Of a stretch of 10,856 bases of DNA, positions 4,512 to 10,856 are shown one piece after another. The DNA lies in contig JANXTN010000311.1 in NCBI GenBank assembly GCA_025352435.1, positions 1-10,856 on the forward strand, given 5' to 3'. Below the pieces are notes generated by a model. It had not been told where the DNA came from. It was given only the letters and a program-made list of their open reading frames with translations, and did not search any database. The stretch's first letter is position 1. The number at the start of each line of letters is the position of its first letter. This stretch comes from Ferruginibacter sp. Lineage in GTDB: Bacteria; Bacteroidota; Bacteroidia; Chitinophagales; Chitinophagaceae. The translations under genes and the position numbers were made by a program.

Positions 4512-7500
4512 TTATAGGCTTAAGCTCAATCTTGCGAAAACATACCTACCATTAAAACCAAACTGCGACACATTTCTTGAATACTCAAATTGATTGTTAT
4601 TACTTAAATCAATAGTTCCTGCGGGTTGAAGAACACCTGCGGTGTTGTACCTGGCAGCAGTTTGAGTTTTTAAATTTTTGTCCGGATAAATATCAAAAAT
4701 GTTATTGGCACCTAAAGTGATACGTAAAATTTTAGAAGCTTTAAACCCTACAGAAAAATCAGTGATCGTTCTACCGCCAAAAGTTGGATGTTCTGTTGCC
4801 AAAAACTGACCATTGATAGTTTCACCTTCCACTATACCGTTACCATTTATATCAGTAGTGTTTGGGTCTGTTACTACTCCAAAATAAGTATGGCGTAAAA
4901 AGAATTCCAGTTTTTTGTAATTAAGGGTATTGATCAATGCTAGTTTCGACCTTGGTACAGCAGATTCTAAATAAATGCGGCTGGCTTCATCAAAATAATT
5001 ATTAAGATTACCGGTATTTTTTAAAATGTCTGAAGCTTTAATATCTCCTACTTTTCTTGTTTTGGAAATTGTACCTGCTAAATCCGTTTTTAATGTAAAT
5101 CTATCAAAAGTGAACTTATTGGAAGCTATATAATCAATTCCTTTAGACTCTGTGTTTATTGCATTGGTAAAAAAGGTTGCAGAGGTTGCTCCTGCTTGAT
5201 CAAATGCCTGTTGCAAAGTCAACTGATCTCCTGTTGGAGTTCCTGACGGACGTGCAAATTGACCTGTTAAAATTATACGATCTTTTATTTTTATAAAGTA
5301 GCCATCAACAGTTAGAGTTAAACCGGAGTTTGGAACTTTGTAAGTAAGACCTGCACTGTAACTGTTAGATGTTTCCTGTTTTAAATTGGGAATACCCAAT
5401 AATGTTGCAGCTTTAGACTCATTTGTAAATGTTCCCACTTCAAAGGGAACACCACCTAAGAACTGTGTAGCTGTTGAGTTGAAATATTTCTGTTGTAATG
5501 ACGGTGCTCTAAAACCTGTAGCTATGGCTCCTCTTAAATTTAAACCTTCTGTAGCTTTTATTCTTGTGGCAAACTTATAACTGAAAGTGCTTCCAAAATC
5601 TGAATAATTTTCATATCGAACTGCAGCATTCAATAACCAAGCTTTTGTTGGGTTAAGTTCAACATCAACATATCCAGCCTGACTATTTCTGTTTCTGCTT
5701 AAAGCATTTTCAGGTCTGAAACCCGGAAAAACCTGTGCTCCGCCTGGTCTGCCACTACCAAAAAAGTCTGTAGGCAATTGTGTTGAAGGGGTAGTAGGAG
5801 TTGCAGGCACGCCATTAATATCATAACGCTCATAAGAGTTTTGATCTCCCGCTTTAATTTTATAATTTTCCAGCCTGACCTCAGCTCCTACTGCTAGGTT
5901 TAAACCCGCCAGTACATCGTACTCATGCGAAAAATCCAGGTTGGAAGTGTTTTGCGAAAAACCCAGTTTGCCTGCTTCAAATTCTTTTGGAGATTTTAGC
6001 CCAAGCGTAGCGTTGGAAGTATTTTTGATAGTGTACTTAAATTGATTTTGACCATAAGTATTACTGATGTCATAATTCCATGTTCCCAATTTTCCTTTTA
6101 CGCCTACAGCTAAGGATGCATCTGTTATGTATGAACCAATTTCAGGTAAAAAACCGTTTGGATAAAGCTCTGTAAGTGTTCTGTTTTGTACAGGCCTTCT
6201 GTAAAAACCTGCACTGTTACCGTCTCTTATGCCATAACCGCCAAAAGAATAGAAAGTGTGACTAGCATTGATGGGTAAGGATGCATTCATAAATAATTGG
6301 CCGCCAGATAATTTTGATTGACCAATACGCATATTAAAATCTCTTCTTTGTAATCCTCTAAATGCAAGTTCATTGTTTGTAACATTTGTGTTGGCATCTG
6401 TTATTGCAGATAAGGCGGACTGCATGGCAGAAATGGTACTTGCATTTTGAATGTTGGTTTGTTGCGCAGCAGAAAAATAAGACACATTTGGAGCATACGT
6501 TTTAATAGCACTTAAAATTTGTGCAGTATTTGGTGTATTATTTATGTTGCTAAATAATGATGATAAATTCACCCCGCCCGCAGCTGCTCTGCTCTCAATA
6601 GCATTATAAGCGTTAAAAATAGTACCATTATAATCTGTGGCTCTTCTGGTGTCTTCCCTTGTAACAAAACTTCCAGTGAAATTCACCAATCCACCTTTTT
6701 TACCAAGACCAACACCATAATTTAAATCAACCTGTAATTGCTTTCCGTCCATTCCACCTCTATGATCATTTGCACCTTGACTTGCATTACCACCTAAACT
6801 TATTGAAGAGGTAAATTTGTTGATATTCTTTTTCATCACTACATTAATAACCCCTGCAATTGCATCAGAGCCATATTGTGCTGCAGCACCATCTCTTAGT
6901 ACCTCTATTCGTTCAATAGCGAAAGCAGGTATTGCATTTAAGTCGGTACCCACAGAACCTCTTCCAGGTGTACCGTTTACATTGACAAGCGAGGACGAGT
7001 GACGACGTTTACCGTTCAGCAAAACCAAAACCTGATCAGGTCCCAAGCCACGAAGCTGTGCCGGATCTATATGATCCGTTCCATCAGCGACTGTTTGAGT
7101 ATTTGATGTAAAAGAAGGCGCTACATAATTTAAAATTTGATTCAAATTTGTTTGTGGTGCTGCCCTTGTAAGATCACTAATATTAAGTACATCTACCGGT
7201 ACGGCAGTTTCTGTGTTTACTCTTCTCAAACTACGGGAACCCAATACAACAATACCAACCAAATCACCGGCATTGGCTAAAGTGAAATCTTCCGTAATAG
7301 TTTCGCCGGATACTATTTGAATTTGCTTTACATCTGCTGTTTTACCTGCATAACTAGCAGTTAAACTATAATTTCCGGCCGGTAAATTAATAGAATAATT
7401 TCCATCTGCCCCCGCAACGGTCGAGGATTTTTTAGCTGATGCAACAGCTATCAACGAAGCCCCGCTAAGTGCATTTCCATCTGCATCTTTTACGGATCCT

Positions 7501-7595
7501 TTTACTGTTCCATTTTGAGCCACTACCGTGTTTAAGCCTGTTATTAAAAACAGTAAAACCAGAAGTTGAAGTTTAAATTTTGTAATAATTGTCAT
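4512..7595 (-). CDS. TonB-dependent outer-membrane receptor (FecA-like, carboxypeptidase-regulatory N-domain)
   Basis: This is an outer-membrane beta-barrel that takes up a ligand using energy passed by TonB-ExbBD; the ligand cannot be told from sequence. Of 1027 residues, about 1-26 are a signal peptide (LLVLLFLITG...VVAQ). About 29-107 form a carboxypeptidase-regulatory-like beta-sandwich (GSVKDADGNALSGASL, GADGNYSINLPAGNYSL). The plug (about 115-257) carries QVLVLLNGKRRHSSSL (188-203) and IERIEVLRDGAAAQYGSDAI (228-247). The barrel shows ATGFRAPSLQQKY (692-704) and GANNIFDIYPDKN (962-974). The plug wording is FecA-like rather than SusC-like and no susD neighbour is present, so a glycan PUL is unlikely. 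An Ala/Asn/Ser-rich segment (about 327-407) probably forms a surface loop. The gene has its own terminator; the ATG at 7595 gives a good signal peptide. Confidence 0.96.
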   Translation of the reverse strand: MTIITKFKLQLLVLLFLITGLNTVVAQNGTVKGSVKDADGNALSGASLIAVASAKKSSTVAGADGNYSINLPAGNYSLTASYAGKTADVKQIQIVSGETITEDFTLANAGDLVGIVVLGSRSLRRVNTETAVPVDVLNISDLTRAAPQTNLNQILNYVAPSFTSNTQTVADGTDHIDPAQLRGLGPDQVLVLLNGKRRHSSSLVNVNGTPGRGSVGTDLNAIPAFAIERIEVLRDGAAAQYGSDAIAGVINVVMKKNINKFTSSISLGGNASQGANDHRGGMDGKQLQVDLNYGVGLGKKGGLVNFTGSFVTREDTRRATDYNGTIFNAYNAIESRAAAGGVNLSSLFSNINNTPNTAQILSAIKTYAPNVSYFSAAQQTNIQNASTISAMQSALSAITDANTNVTNNELAFRGLQRRDFNMRIGQSKLSGGQLFMNASLPINASHTFYSFGGYGIRDGNSAGFYRRPVQNRTLTELYPNGFLPEIGSYITDASLAVGVKGKLGTWNYDISNTYGQNQFKYTIKNTSNATLGLKSPKEFEAGKLGFSQNTSNLDFSHEYDVLAGLNLAVGAEVRLENYKIKAGDQNSYERYDINGVPATPTTPSTQLPTDFFGSGRPGGAQVFPGFRPENALSRNRNSQAGYVDVELNPTKAWLLNAAVRYENYSDFGSTFSYKFATRIKATEGLNLRGAIATGFRAPSLQQKYFNSTATQFLGGVPFEVGTFTNESKAATLLGIPNLKQETSNSYSAGLTYKVPNSGLTLTVDGYFIKIKDRIILTGQFARPSGTPTGDQLTLQQAFDQAGATSATFFTNAINTESKGIDYIASNKFTFDRFTLKTDLAGTISKTRKVGDIKASDILKNTGNLNNYFDEASRIYLESAVPRSKLALINTLNYKKLEFFLRHTYFGVVTDPNTTDINGNGIVEGETINGQFLATEHPTFGGRTITDFSVGFKASKILRITLGANNIFDIYPDKNLKTQTAARYNTAGVLQPAGTIDLSNNNQFEYSRNVSQFGFNGRYVFARLSLSL

Positions 7596-7634
7596 GTTTT
7601 ATTTTTTGATTAAGAGAGAAAATTTTTTAGGTTG

Positions 7635-7641
7635 CAAGATA
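7635..7641 (-). promoter_or_regulatory. Possible -7 box for the TonB-receptor gene
   Basis: TATCTTG on the minus strand is one T short of the Bacteroidota -7 consensus TAnnTTTG and lies 40 nt before the receptor ATG, a sensible distance. I see no clear TTTG -33 element at 19-21 nt, so this is a weak call. Confidence 0.35.
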
Positions 7642-7731
7642 CATTTCTTTAAACCTTTGCATTTATAAATGCTGAAAAAGATTAGGGCTTATTTATAGGA
7701 GACATAAGTACCAACAAGAAAGTTGCTTGTC

Positions 7732-7749
7732 AGTGTAACTAACTACACT
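7732..7749. repeat. Short inverted repeat between the OmpA-family gene and the receptor
   Basis: AGTGTA (7732-7737) and TACACT (7744-7749) pair around a 6-nt loop, 36 nt after the stop codon of the OmpA-family gene. A neighbouring ACAAG/CTTGT pair (about 7705-7721) could form a second small stem. Neither has a U-tract, so no convincing terminator was found for the upstream gene and read-through into the receptor gene is possible. Confidence 0.35.
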
Positions 7750-7784
7750 ATAATCTGAAAATCCAGTCTAAAAGATGAATGATT

Positions 7785-8498
7785 TTACTCTAAGATTTTT
7801 ACCTCTGTTCTACGATTGATGGCTTTTCCCTGAGCAGTGGCATTAGATGCAACAGGAACTGAACTACCATAACCTCTGGCAGTTATTCTTGATGCGTCAA
7901 TGCCTTTGGTTATTATGTATGCCATCACCGATTTCGCTCGTTCCATAGATAATAAAATATTTGCCGCTGGTTTACCAACATTATCAGTATGACCACCAAT
8001 TTCAATTCGCTCATCGTCTTTCCTATTTAAATACGCGACCAACTCATCAAGCACCGGAAATGATTCAATTTTTAAATCAGCTTTGCCGGTTTCAAAATTT
8101 ACATCATCTAATACAAATGTTTTTGCAGGTTGATGAAACAAATCCACTTTTTGTGCTGTTTTATAAGACTGGTTGGGCCCAAGCGCAGGGATGTTTAAAG
8201 TAATATTGCTTACCGAATCTTTAAAGCCTAAAATAAAAATATCATATTTATCGCCTGCGGGCAAACGCAACGAAAATTTCCCATCCTCCTGGCTTAGACC
8301 CTGATATTCTTTTTGTGTCAACTGGCTGCGAAAGACAACAATTTCATGAGCCAATAAATTCCTTTTAAAGTCAGAGATAGAGACATCAACGGGCGCATCT
8401 TTTGCCTGAGCAGCATTCTGTTGTTGTGTGTTGGATTGCGCCGTTACAGCATTAATTAAAAATAATAATGCGAAGAAAAATGAGAGTAGCTTTTTCAT
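7785..8498 (-). CDS. Secreted OmpA-family peptidoglycan-binding protein
   Basis: The protein probably anchors an envelope complex or the outer membrane to peptidoglycan from the periplasm. Of 237 residues, 1-20 are a signal peptide (MKKLLSFFFALLFLINAVTA|Q) with no lipobox cysteine. About 36-108 look like a small Ig/carboxypeptidase-regulatory beta-sandwich (LSQEDGKFSLRLPAGDKYDIFILGF split across residues 68-92). About 128-237 form the OmpA C-terminal domain: FETGKADL (135-142), GGHTDNVG (168-175), LSMERAKSV (183-191), RITARGYG (204-211), NRRTEV (228-233). D172 and R187 are at the positions that bind diaminopimelate in this family. There is no N-terminal barrel, so it is not a porin. The order beta-sandwich then OmpA recalls the C-terminal half of T9SS protein PorE, without its TPR and PD40 parts. 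It follows a T9SS cargo gene by 71 nt on the same strand and may be co-transcribed with it. Confidence 0.95.
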   Translation of the reverse strand: MKKLLSFFFALLFLINAVTAQSNTQQQNAAQAKDAPVDVSISDFKRNLLAHEIVVFRSQLTQKEYQGLSQEDGKFSLRLPAGDKYDIFILGFKDSVSNITLNIPALGPNQSYKTAQKVDLFHQPAKTFVLDDVNFETGKADLKIESFPVLDELVAYLNRKDDERIEIGGHTDNVGKPAANILLSMERAKSVMAYIITKGIDASRITARGYGSSVPVASNATAQGKAINRRTEVKILE

Positions 8499-8516
8499 AT
8501 CTCAGGATTTAAAAAT

Positions 8517-8524
8517 TAAAGATA
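8517..8524 (-). promoter_or_regulatory. Possible -7 box for the OmpA-family gene
   Basis: TATCTTTA on the minus strand matches TAnnTTTG at all but the last base and ends 18 nt before the ATG at 8498. No TTTG is found at the usual -33 distance, so activity is uncertain and the gene may instead be read from the promoter of the upstream gene. Confidence 0.35.
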
Positions 8525-8569
8525 GAAATTTAATGAAAGCAAGCATTCATCATCTTATTATTCACCACA

Positions 8570-10501
8570 CTATTTTATCATTAAAAAACTCCCCTTTAAA
8601 ACGGGTGAACCATTATTTAAATTGATTAAATACGTGTAAGCACCGGAGGGTAATAGCTGCCCTTTAAAGAAACCATTCCAAGGTTCAAAAGTTTTATTTC
8701 GTTGAAATACAATCTGGCCAAAACGATTAAAAATTGTTAATGAATGCATTGGATAAGCTTCGAGACCGGGAATATTCCACGTATCATTTTTACCATCGCC
8801 GTTGGGCGAAAATGCATTGGGAATAAAAATACCATTTATAATTTTTACCTGAACTGTATCTGAATAAATTCCACAATTGTTGGGTGCAGTTGCGGTTAAA
8901 ATGTATTCATAATCTGTTGGTGGATTTACAAGCGGGGTTAAAGTAGTTTCATTCATCATAAAAGCATTAGGAGACCATTTAAAACCAATTATATCTCCTG
9001 TTATACTTCCTGTTAGTTGTACTGTCTTTCCCGCAACAATTACCTTATCAATTCCTGCATTTACGATAAGAGGTCTTACAACTATTATTTCAATACTTGC
9101 TGTATCCTTGCAACCAACACTATTTGTTGCCACCACATTATATGTGATGTTGTTTGAAGGGTTTGCTAATGTAGTCTGTTGTTGTGGTGTGTTTAAAAAT
9201 ATGGTTGGAAACCATTCATATTGACCGCCACCCGTTGCCTCTAATAAAATAGATGACCCTGTACAAATAGTATCTTTTGCAGATGATATAGCCGCAACCG
9301 GCGCTGCATTAACAACAACATTTGTAGCTCCTGAAACATAGCAACCATCTGCATCAGTTACCTTAACTGTGTACCCGCCTCCATTTTGCTGTTGTGCATT
9401 TTGTATAGTTGGTTGGATAGATGATGATGTAAAATTTCCAGGACCCTTCCAGTCATAGATTGAACCACCTGAGGCATTCAGTATGATGTTCCCATTTTCG
9501 CAGACTGGCGAATTACTGGATACGGTAACCATTGGTGCAGGTTTAATTGTAACCGTGAGCGGATCTGAGGAAACTCTGCATTGAACTGATGCAAAATTTG
9601 CTGCTTCAGAAACCTGCAAGCGATATCGATAATTACCAACTAAAGAACCTGCACCATACTGTACCTGTAAAGTAGTGCTCTTCTCCCCTAAAATATCTGT
9701 AAACGTGCTGCCATTAAAACTTCGCTGCCATTGGTAAACAGGGTTAATATAACCTGCCGAAACGGTACACGTAAAAGTGAAAGATTTTATTTCACCCTGA
9801 CAAAAATCGGTGTTTTGAGAAGCGGTATTTGTAATCGTAGGAGTTAGCGAAGGCCCACATGGTCTGAAAGTTATATCATCCAAAGCAAGATCATTGCCAC
9901 AGCCACCCGGGGCATTGTTTACCATTCTTAAAACTACGTCTGAAACTGCATTGGTTGTTGTAAACAAAAACGCCTTTTGTACCCATATTGGAGAAGCTGT
10001 AGAAGGTATATTCCCCGTAGTATTTGTTTGTAAAATTGTGCCGTCCGTTTTCTCAATAGAAAATGTAATGTTAGGCTGATTCGCATTGCCGTTACAGGCA
10101 CTTGGTAAAATAACATTCATAATCCAAGCGGCAAATTCATAAGTAGTATTTGGGCACAAACCTTTTACTGTATCTACATAAAAAGCACTTGGTTGTACAG
10201 ATGCATTGATGAGCATAAAATAACCATTGGCATTGCCAGTATGATCGCTTGATATGGAATGCCAGGTATTACCAAAACAGTTGTTTGTATTAGATCTAAC
10301 TGTATAAGATCCGTCTACAGGACAATCTGTAGTTACATAAGTGTAATTGGTAGCAGGTAATGGACTTCCGGGATTTGATCCTGCACCAAAATTTAAATTT
10401 ACAATAGGATCACCCAAATTACCGGAACAAATTTGTGCATTTGCAAAACAAACTGACGTAGAAAAGAAAATTATTAAAAGAATTTTAAAAAGGAAATGCA
10501 T
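8570..10501 (-). CDS. T9SS-secreted multidomain surface protein with gliding-motility-associated C-terminal (type B) sorting domain
   Basis: The protein is probably exported by Sec, then passed through the type IX secretion system to the cell surface or medium. Of 643 residues, about 1-22 are a signal peptide (FKILLIIFFSTSVCFANA|Q). About 24-216 form a beta-rich domain with GLCPNTTYEFAAWIMNV (114-130) and NNAPGGCGNDLALDDITFRP (195-214), a jelly-roll-like, possibly carbohydrate-binding fold. Four Ig/PKD-like repeats follow (about 217-320, 322-399, 400-477, 478-557), three with paired cysteines. The end (about 558-643) is a type B sorting domain: FIPNAFSPNGDGKNDTWNI (559-577), LTIFNRFGQIVF (588-599), WNGFFKGQLLPSGAYTYLI (608-626). 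Proteins of this class often have a PorP/SprF-type partner next door; none is in this window. The ligand is unknown. It lies upstream of the OmpA-family gene and divergent from pth. Confidence 0.93.
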   Translation of the reverse strand: MHFLFKILLIIFFSTSVCFANAQICSGNLGDPIVNLNFGAGSNPGSPLPATNYTYVTTDCPVDGSYTVRSNTNNCFGNTWHSISSDHTGNANGYFMLINASVQPSAFYVDTVKGLCPNTTYEFAAWIMNVILPSACNGNANQPNITFSIEKTDGTILQTNTTGNIPSTASPIWVQKAFLFTTTNAVSDVVLRMVNNAPGGCGNDLALDDITFRPCGPSLTPTITNTASQNTDFCQGEIKSFTFTCTVSAGYINPVYQWQRSFNGSTFTDILGEKSTTLQVQYGAGSLVGNYRYRLQVSEAANFASVQCRVSSDPLTVTIKPAPMVTVSSNSPVCENGNIILNASGGSIYDWKGPGNFTSSSIQPTIQNAQQQNGGGYTVKVTDADGCYVSGATNVVVNAAPVAAISSAKDTICTGSSILLEATGGGQYEWFPTIFLNTPQQQTTLANPSNNITYNVVATNSVGCKDTASIEIIVVRPLIVNAGIDKVIVAGKTVQLTGSITGDIIGFKWSPNAFMMNETTLTPLVNPPTDYEYILTATAPNNCGIYSDTVQVKIINGIFIPNAFSPNGDGKNDTWNIPGLEAYPMHSLTIFNRFGQIVFQRNKTFEPWNGFFKGQLLPSGAYTYLINLNNGSPVLKGSFLMIK

Positions 10502-10528
10502 TGAAAATGACCTGACTTTTATAGCAAC

Positions 10529-10536
10529 TAAAGATA
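10529..10536 (-). promoter_or_regulatory. Possible promoter of the T9SS-cargo gene
   Basis: TATCTTTA on the minus strand is one base off the Bacteroidota -7 consensus and lies 28 nt before the ATG at 10501, a normal leader length. A TTG at 10562-10564 is 25 nt upstream, the same spacing as for infA but longer than the usual 19-21 nt. That TTG lies in a small palindrome, CCAAT-aa-ATTGG (10561-10572), which could be an operator. Confidence 0.4.
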
Positions 10537-10572
10537 CAAATGAAAGTGTTTAGATTGTTACCAATAAATTGG

Positions 10573-10764
10573 AAGCAAAAAAGATAGACTAGCTCTTGAT
10601 TGTTCAACGGGTGAGTACGAAAAGAGGTATCCCTGATCAATTCGTATTTGGAAGATTTCAATTACAATCGGATTTCAAAAAAAATATACCAAGATGATTG
10701 TTAAATTGCGTCTTTATTAAAGGGGTCCACAAAAACCATTTTAAATGAGAAAACTAATAAAGAA
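10573..10764. other. Divergent gap between the T9SS-cargo gene and pth, no gene seen
   Basis: The whole gap is 263 nt (10502-10764); its left end holds the possible promoter above. The rest has no ORF of more than a dozen or so codons that I could support, no tRNA-like cloverleaf and no clear intrinsic terminator. It should contain the plus-strand promoter for pth, but I found no good TAnnTTTG match there. TAAATTGC near 10700 is only a poor resemblance. Confidence 0.6.
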
Positions 10765-10856
10765 ATGTCGAAGTTTTTAATAATAGGGCTTGGTAACCCG
10801 GGCAATGAATATGCTAGCACCCGACATAATATTGGCTTTGATGTCGTGCATGCTTT
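10765..10856 (+). CDS. pth: Peptidyl-tRNA hydrolase (partial, N-terminus only)
   Basis: Pth cleaves the ester bond of peptidyl-tRNAs that drop off the ribosome, recycling the tRNA in the cytosol. Only the first 30 codons are present before the window ends. The visible sequence, [20 protein letters not shown] then [10 protein letters not shown], is the unmistakable start of the bacterial Pth family. N11 in GLGNPG and H21 in TRHNIGF align with E. coli substrate-contacting Asn10 and catalytic His20. The ATG at 10765 gives the standard short N-terminus; an earlier ATG at 10745 is in another frame and stops after 11 codons. It is the only plus-strand gene in the window. Its usual Bacteroidota neighbour for ribosomal protein L25, if I recall that order correctly, is not on its 5' side here. 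Confidence 0.95.
   Translation, partial: MSKFLIIGLGNPGNEYASTRHNIGFDVVHA

Noticed and set aside
4512..7595. Considered calling the receptor SusC/RagA and the region a polysaccharide utilisation locus.
   Set aside because: The plug motif is FecA-like (IERIEVLRDGAAAQYGSDAI), there is no SusD-like gene, and no glycoside hydrolase or regulator is nearby.
7785..8498. Considered an OmpA-type porin or a Pal lipoprotein.
   Set aside because: There is no N-terminal transmembrane barrel and no lipobox cysteine after the signal peptide.
10561..10700. Looked for a tRNA or small RNA gene in the divergent gap.
   Set aside because: No acceptor stem, T-loop consensus (GTTCRANNC in context) or terminator pairing could be built.
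10690..10745. GGGGTCCAC and the mirrored TGGACCCC resemble the ends of some Bacteroidota insertion sequences; a minus-strand micro-ORF of 12 codons starts nearby.
   Set aside because: Only one such end is seen, with no matching inverted copy, target duplication or transposase fragment in the gap.
10745..10780. An 11-codon plus-strand ORF (ATG at 10745) overlaps the start of pth and could be a leader peptide.
   Set aside because: Its composition is unremarkable, there is no hairpin or attenuator behind it, and short ORFs arise by chance.

Overview
The window reads as a chromosomal segment from a member of the Bacteroidota, most likely a Chitinophagaceae/Sphingobacteriia-type organism. I cannot name a genus. 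The pointers are an A+T-rich genome, start codons preceded by A-rich stretches rather than Shine-Dalgarno sequences, a Bacteroidota-type -7 box (TAnnTTTG) before infA, an L17 protein with a long acidic tail, a TonB-dependent receptor with an N-terminal carboxypeptidase-regulatory-like domain, and a secreted protein ending in a type IX secretion (T9SS) type B sorting domain. Almost everything is on the minus strand; only the gene at the right edge is on the plus strand.

Left part (1-4321, read right to left): the 3' end of the ribosomal protein/alpha operon in the order infA - rpmJ - rpsM - rpsK - rpsD - rpoA - rplQ, closed by a strong intrinsic terminator (294-324), then the 5' end of carA running off the left edge. 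The seven genes make translation initiation factor IF-1, ribosomal proteins L36, S13, S11, S4 and L17, and the RNA polymerase alpha subunit. The only good promoter I see for the unit is just before infA, so the genes are probably co-transcribed. The gaps between genes are long for such an operon (40-166 nt) and five of the six hold inverted repeats. One of these, between rpsM and rpsK, looks like an intrinsic terminator or attenuator.

Middle (4459-7595): a full-length 1027-residue TonB-dependent outer-membrane receptor of the FecA-like (not SusC) type, with no SusD partner beside it. It ends in a perfect 38-nt palindromic terminator that separates it from the infA promoter. Gene order upstream of infA therefore departs from the secY-map-infA order common elsewhere.

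Right part (7785-10501): a small secreted OmpA-family peptidoglycan-binding protein and, 71 nt upstream, a 643-residue secreted multidomain protein with Ig/PKD-like repeats and a T9SS type B C-terminal sorting signal. They could form a small cell-surface module, one protein displayed outside and one tied to the wall, but this is inference. A 263-nt divergent gap then leads to pth (peptidyl-tRNA hydrolase), of which only the first 30 codons are present.

There are no tRNA or rRNA genes, CRISPR arrays, integrases, transposases or recognisable defence genes. I did not find a convincing undescribed system. The points most worth checking are the structured gaps inside the ribosomal operon, the very short infA leader, the zinc-ligand-depleted L36 and the isolated receptor and T9SS-cargo genes.
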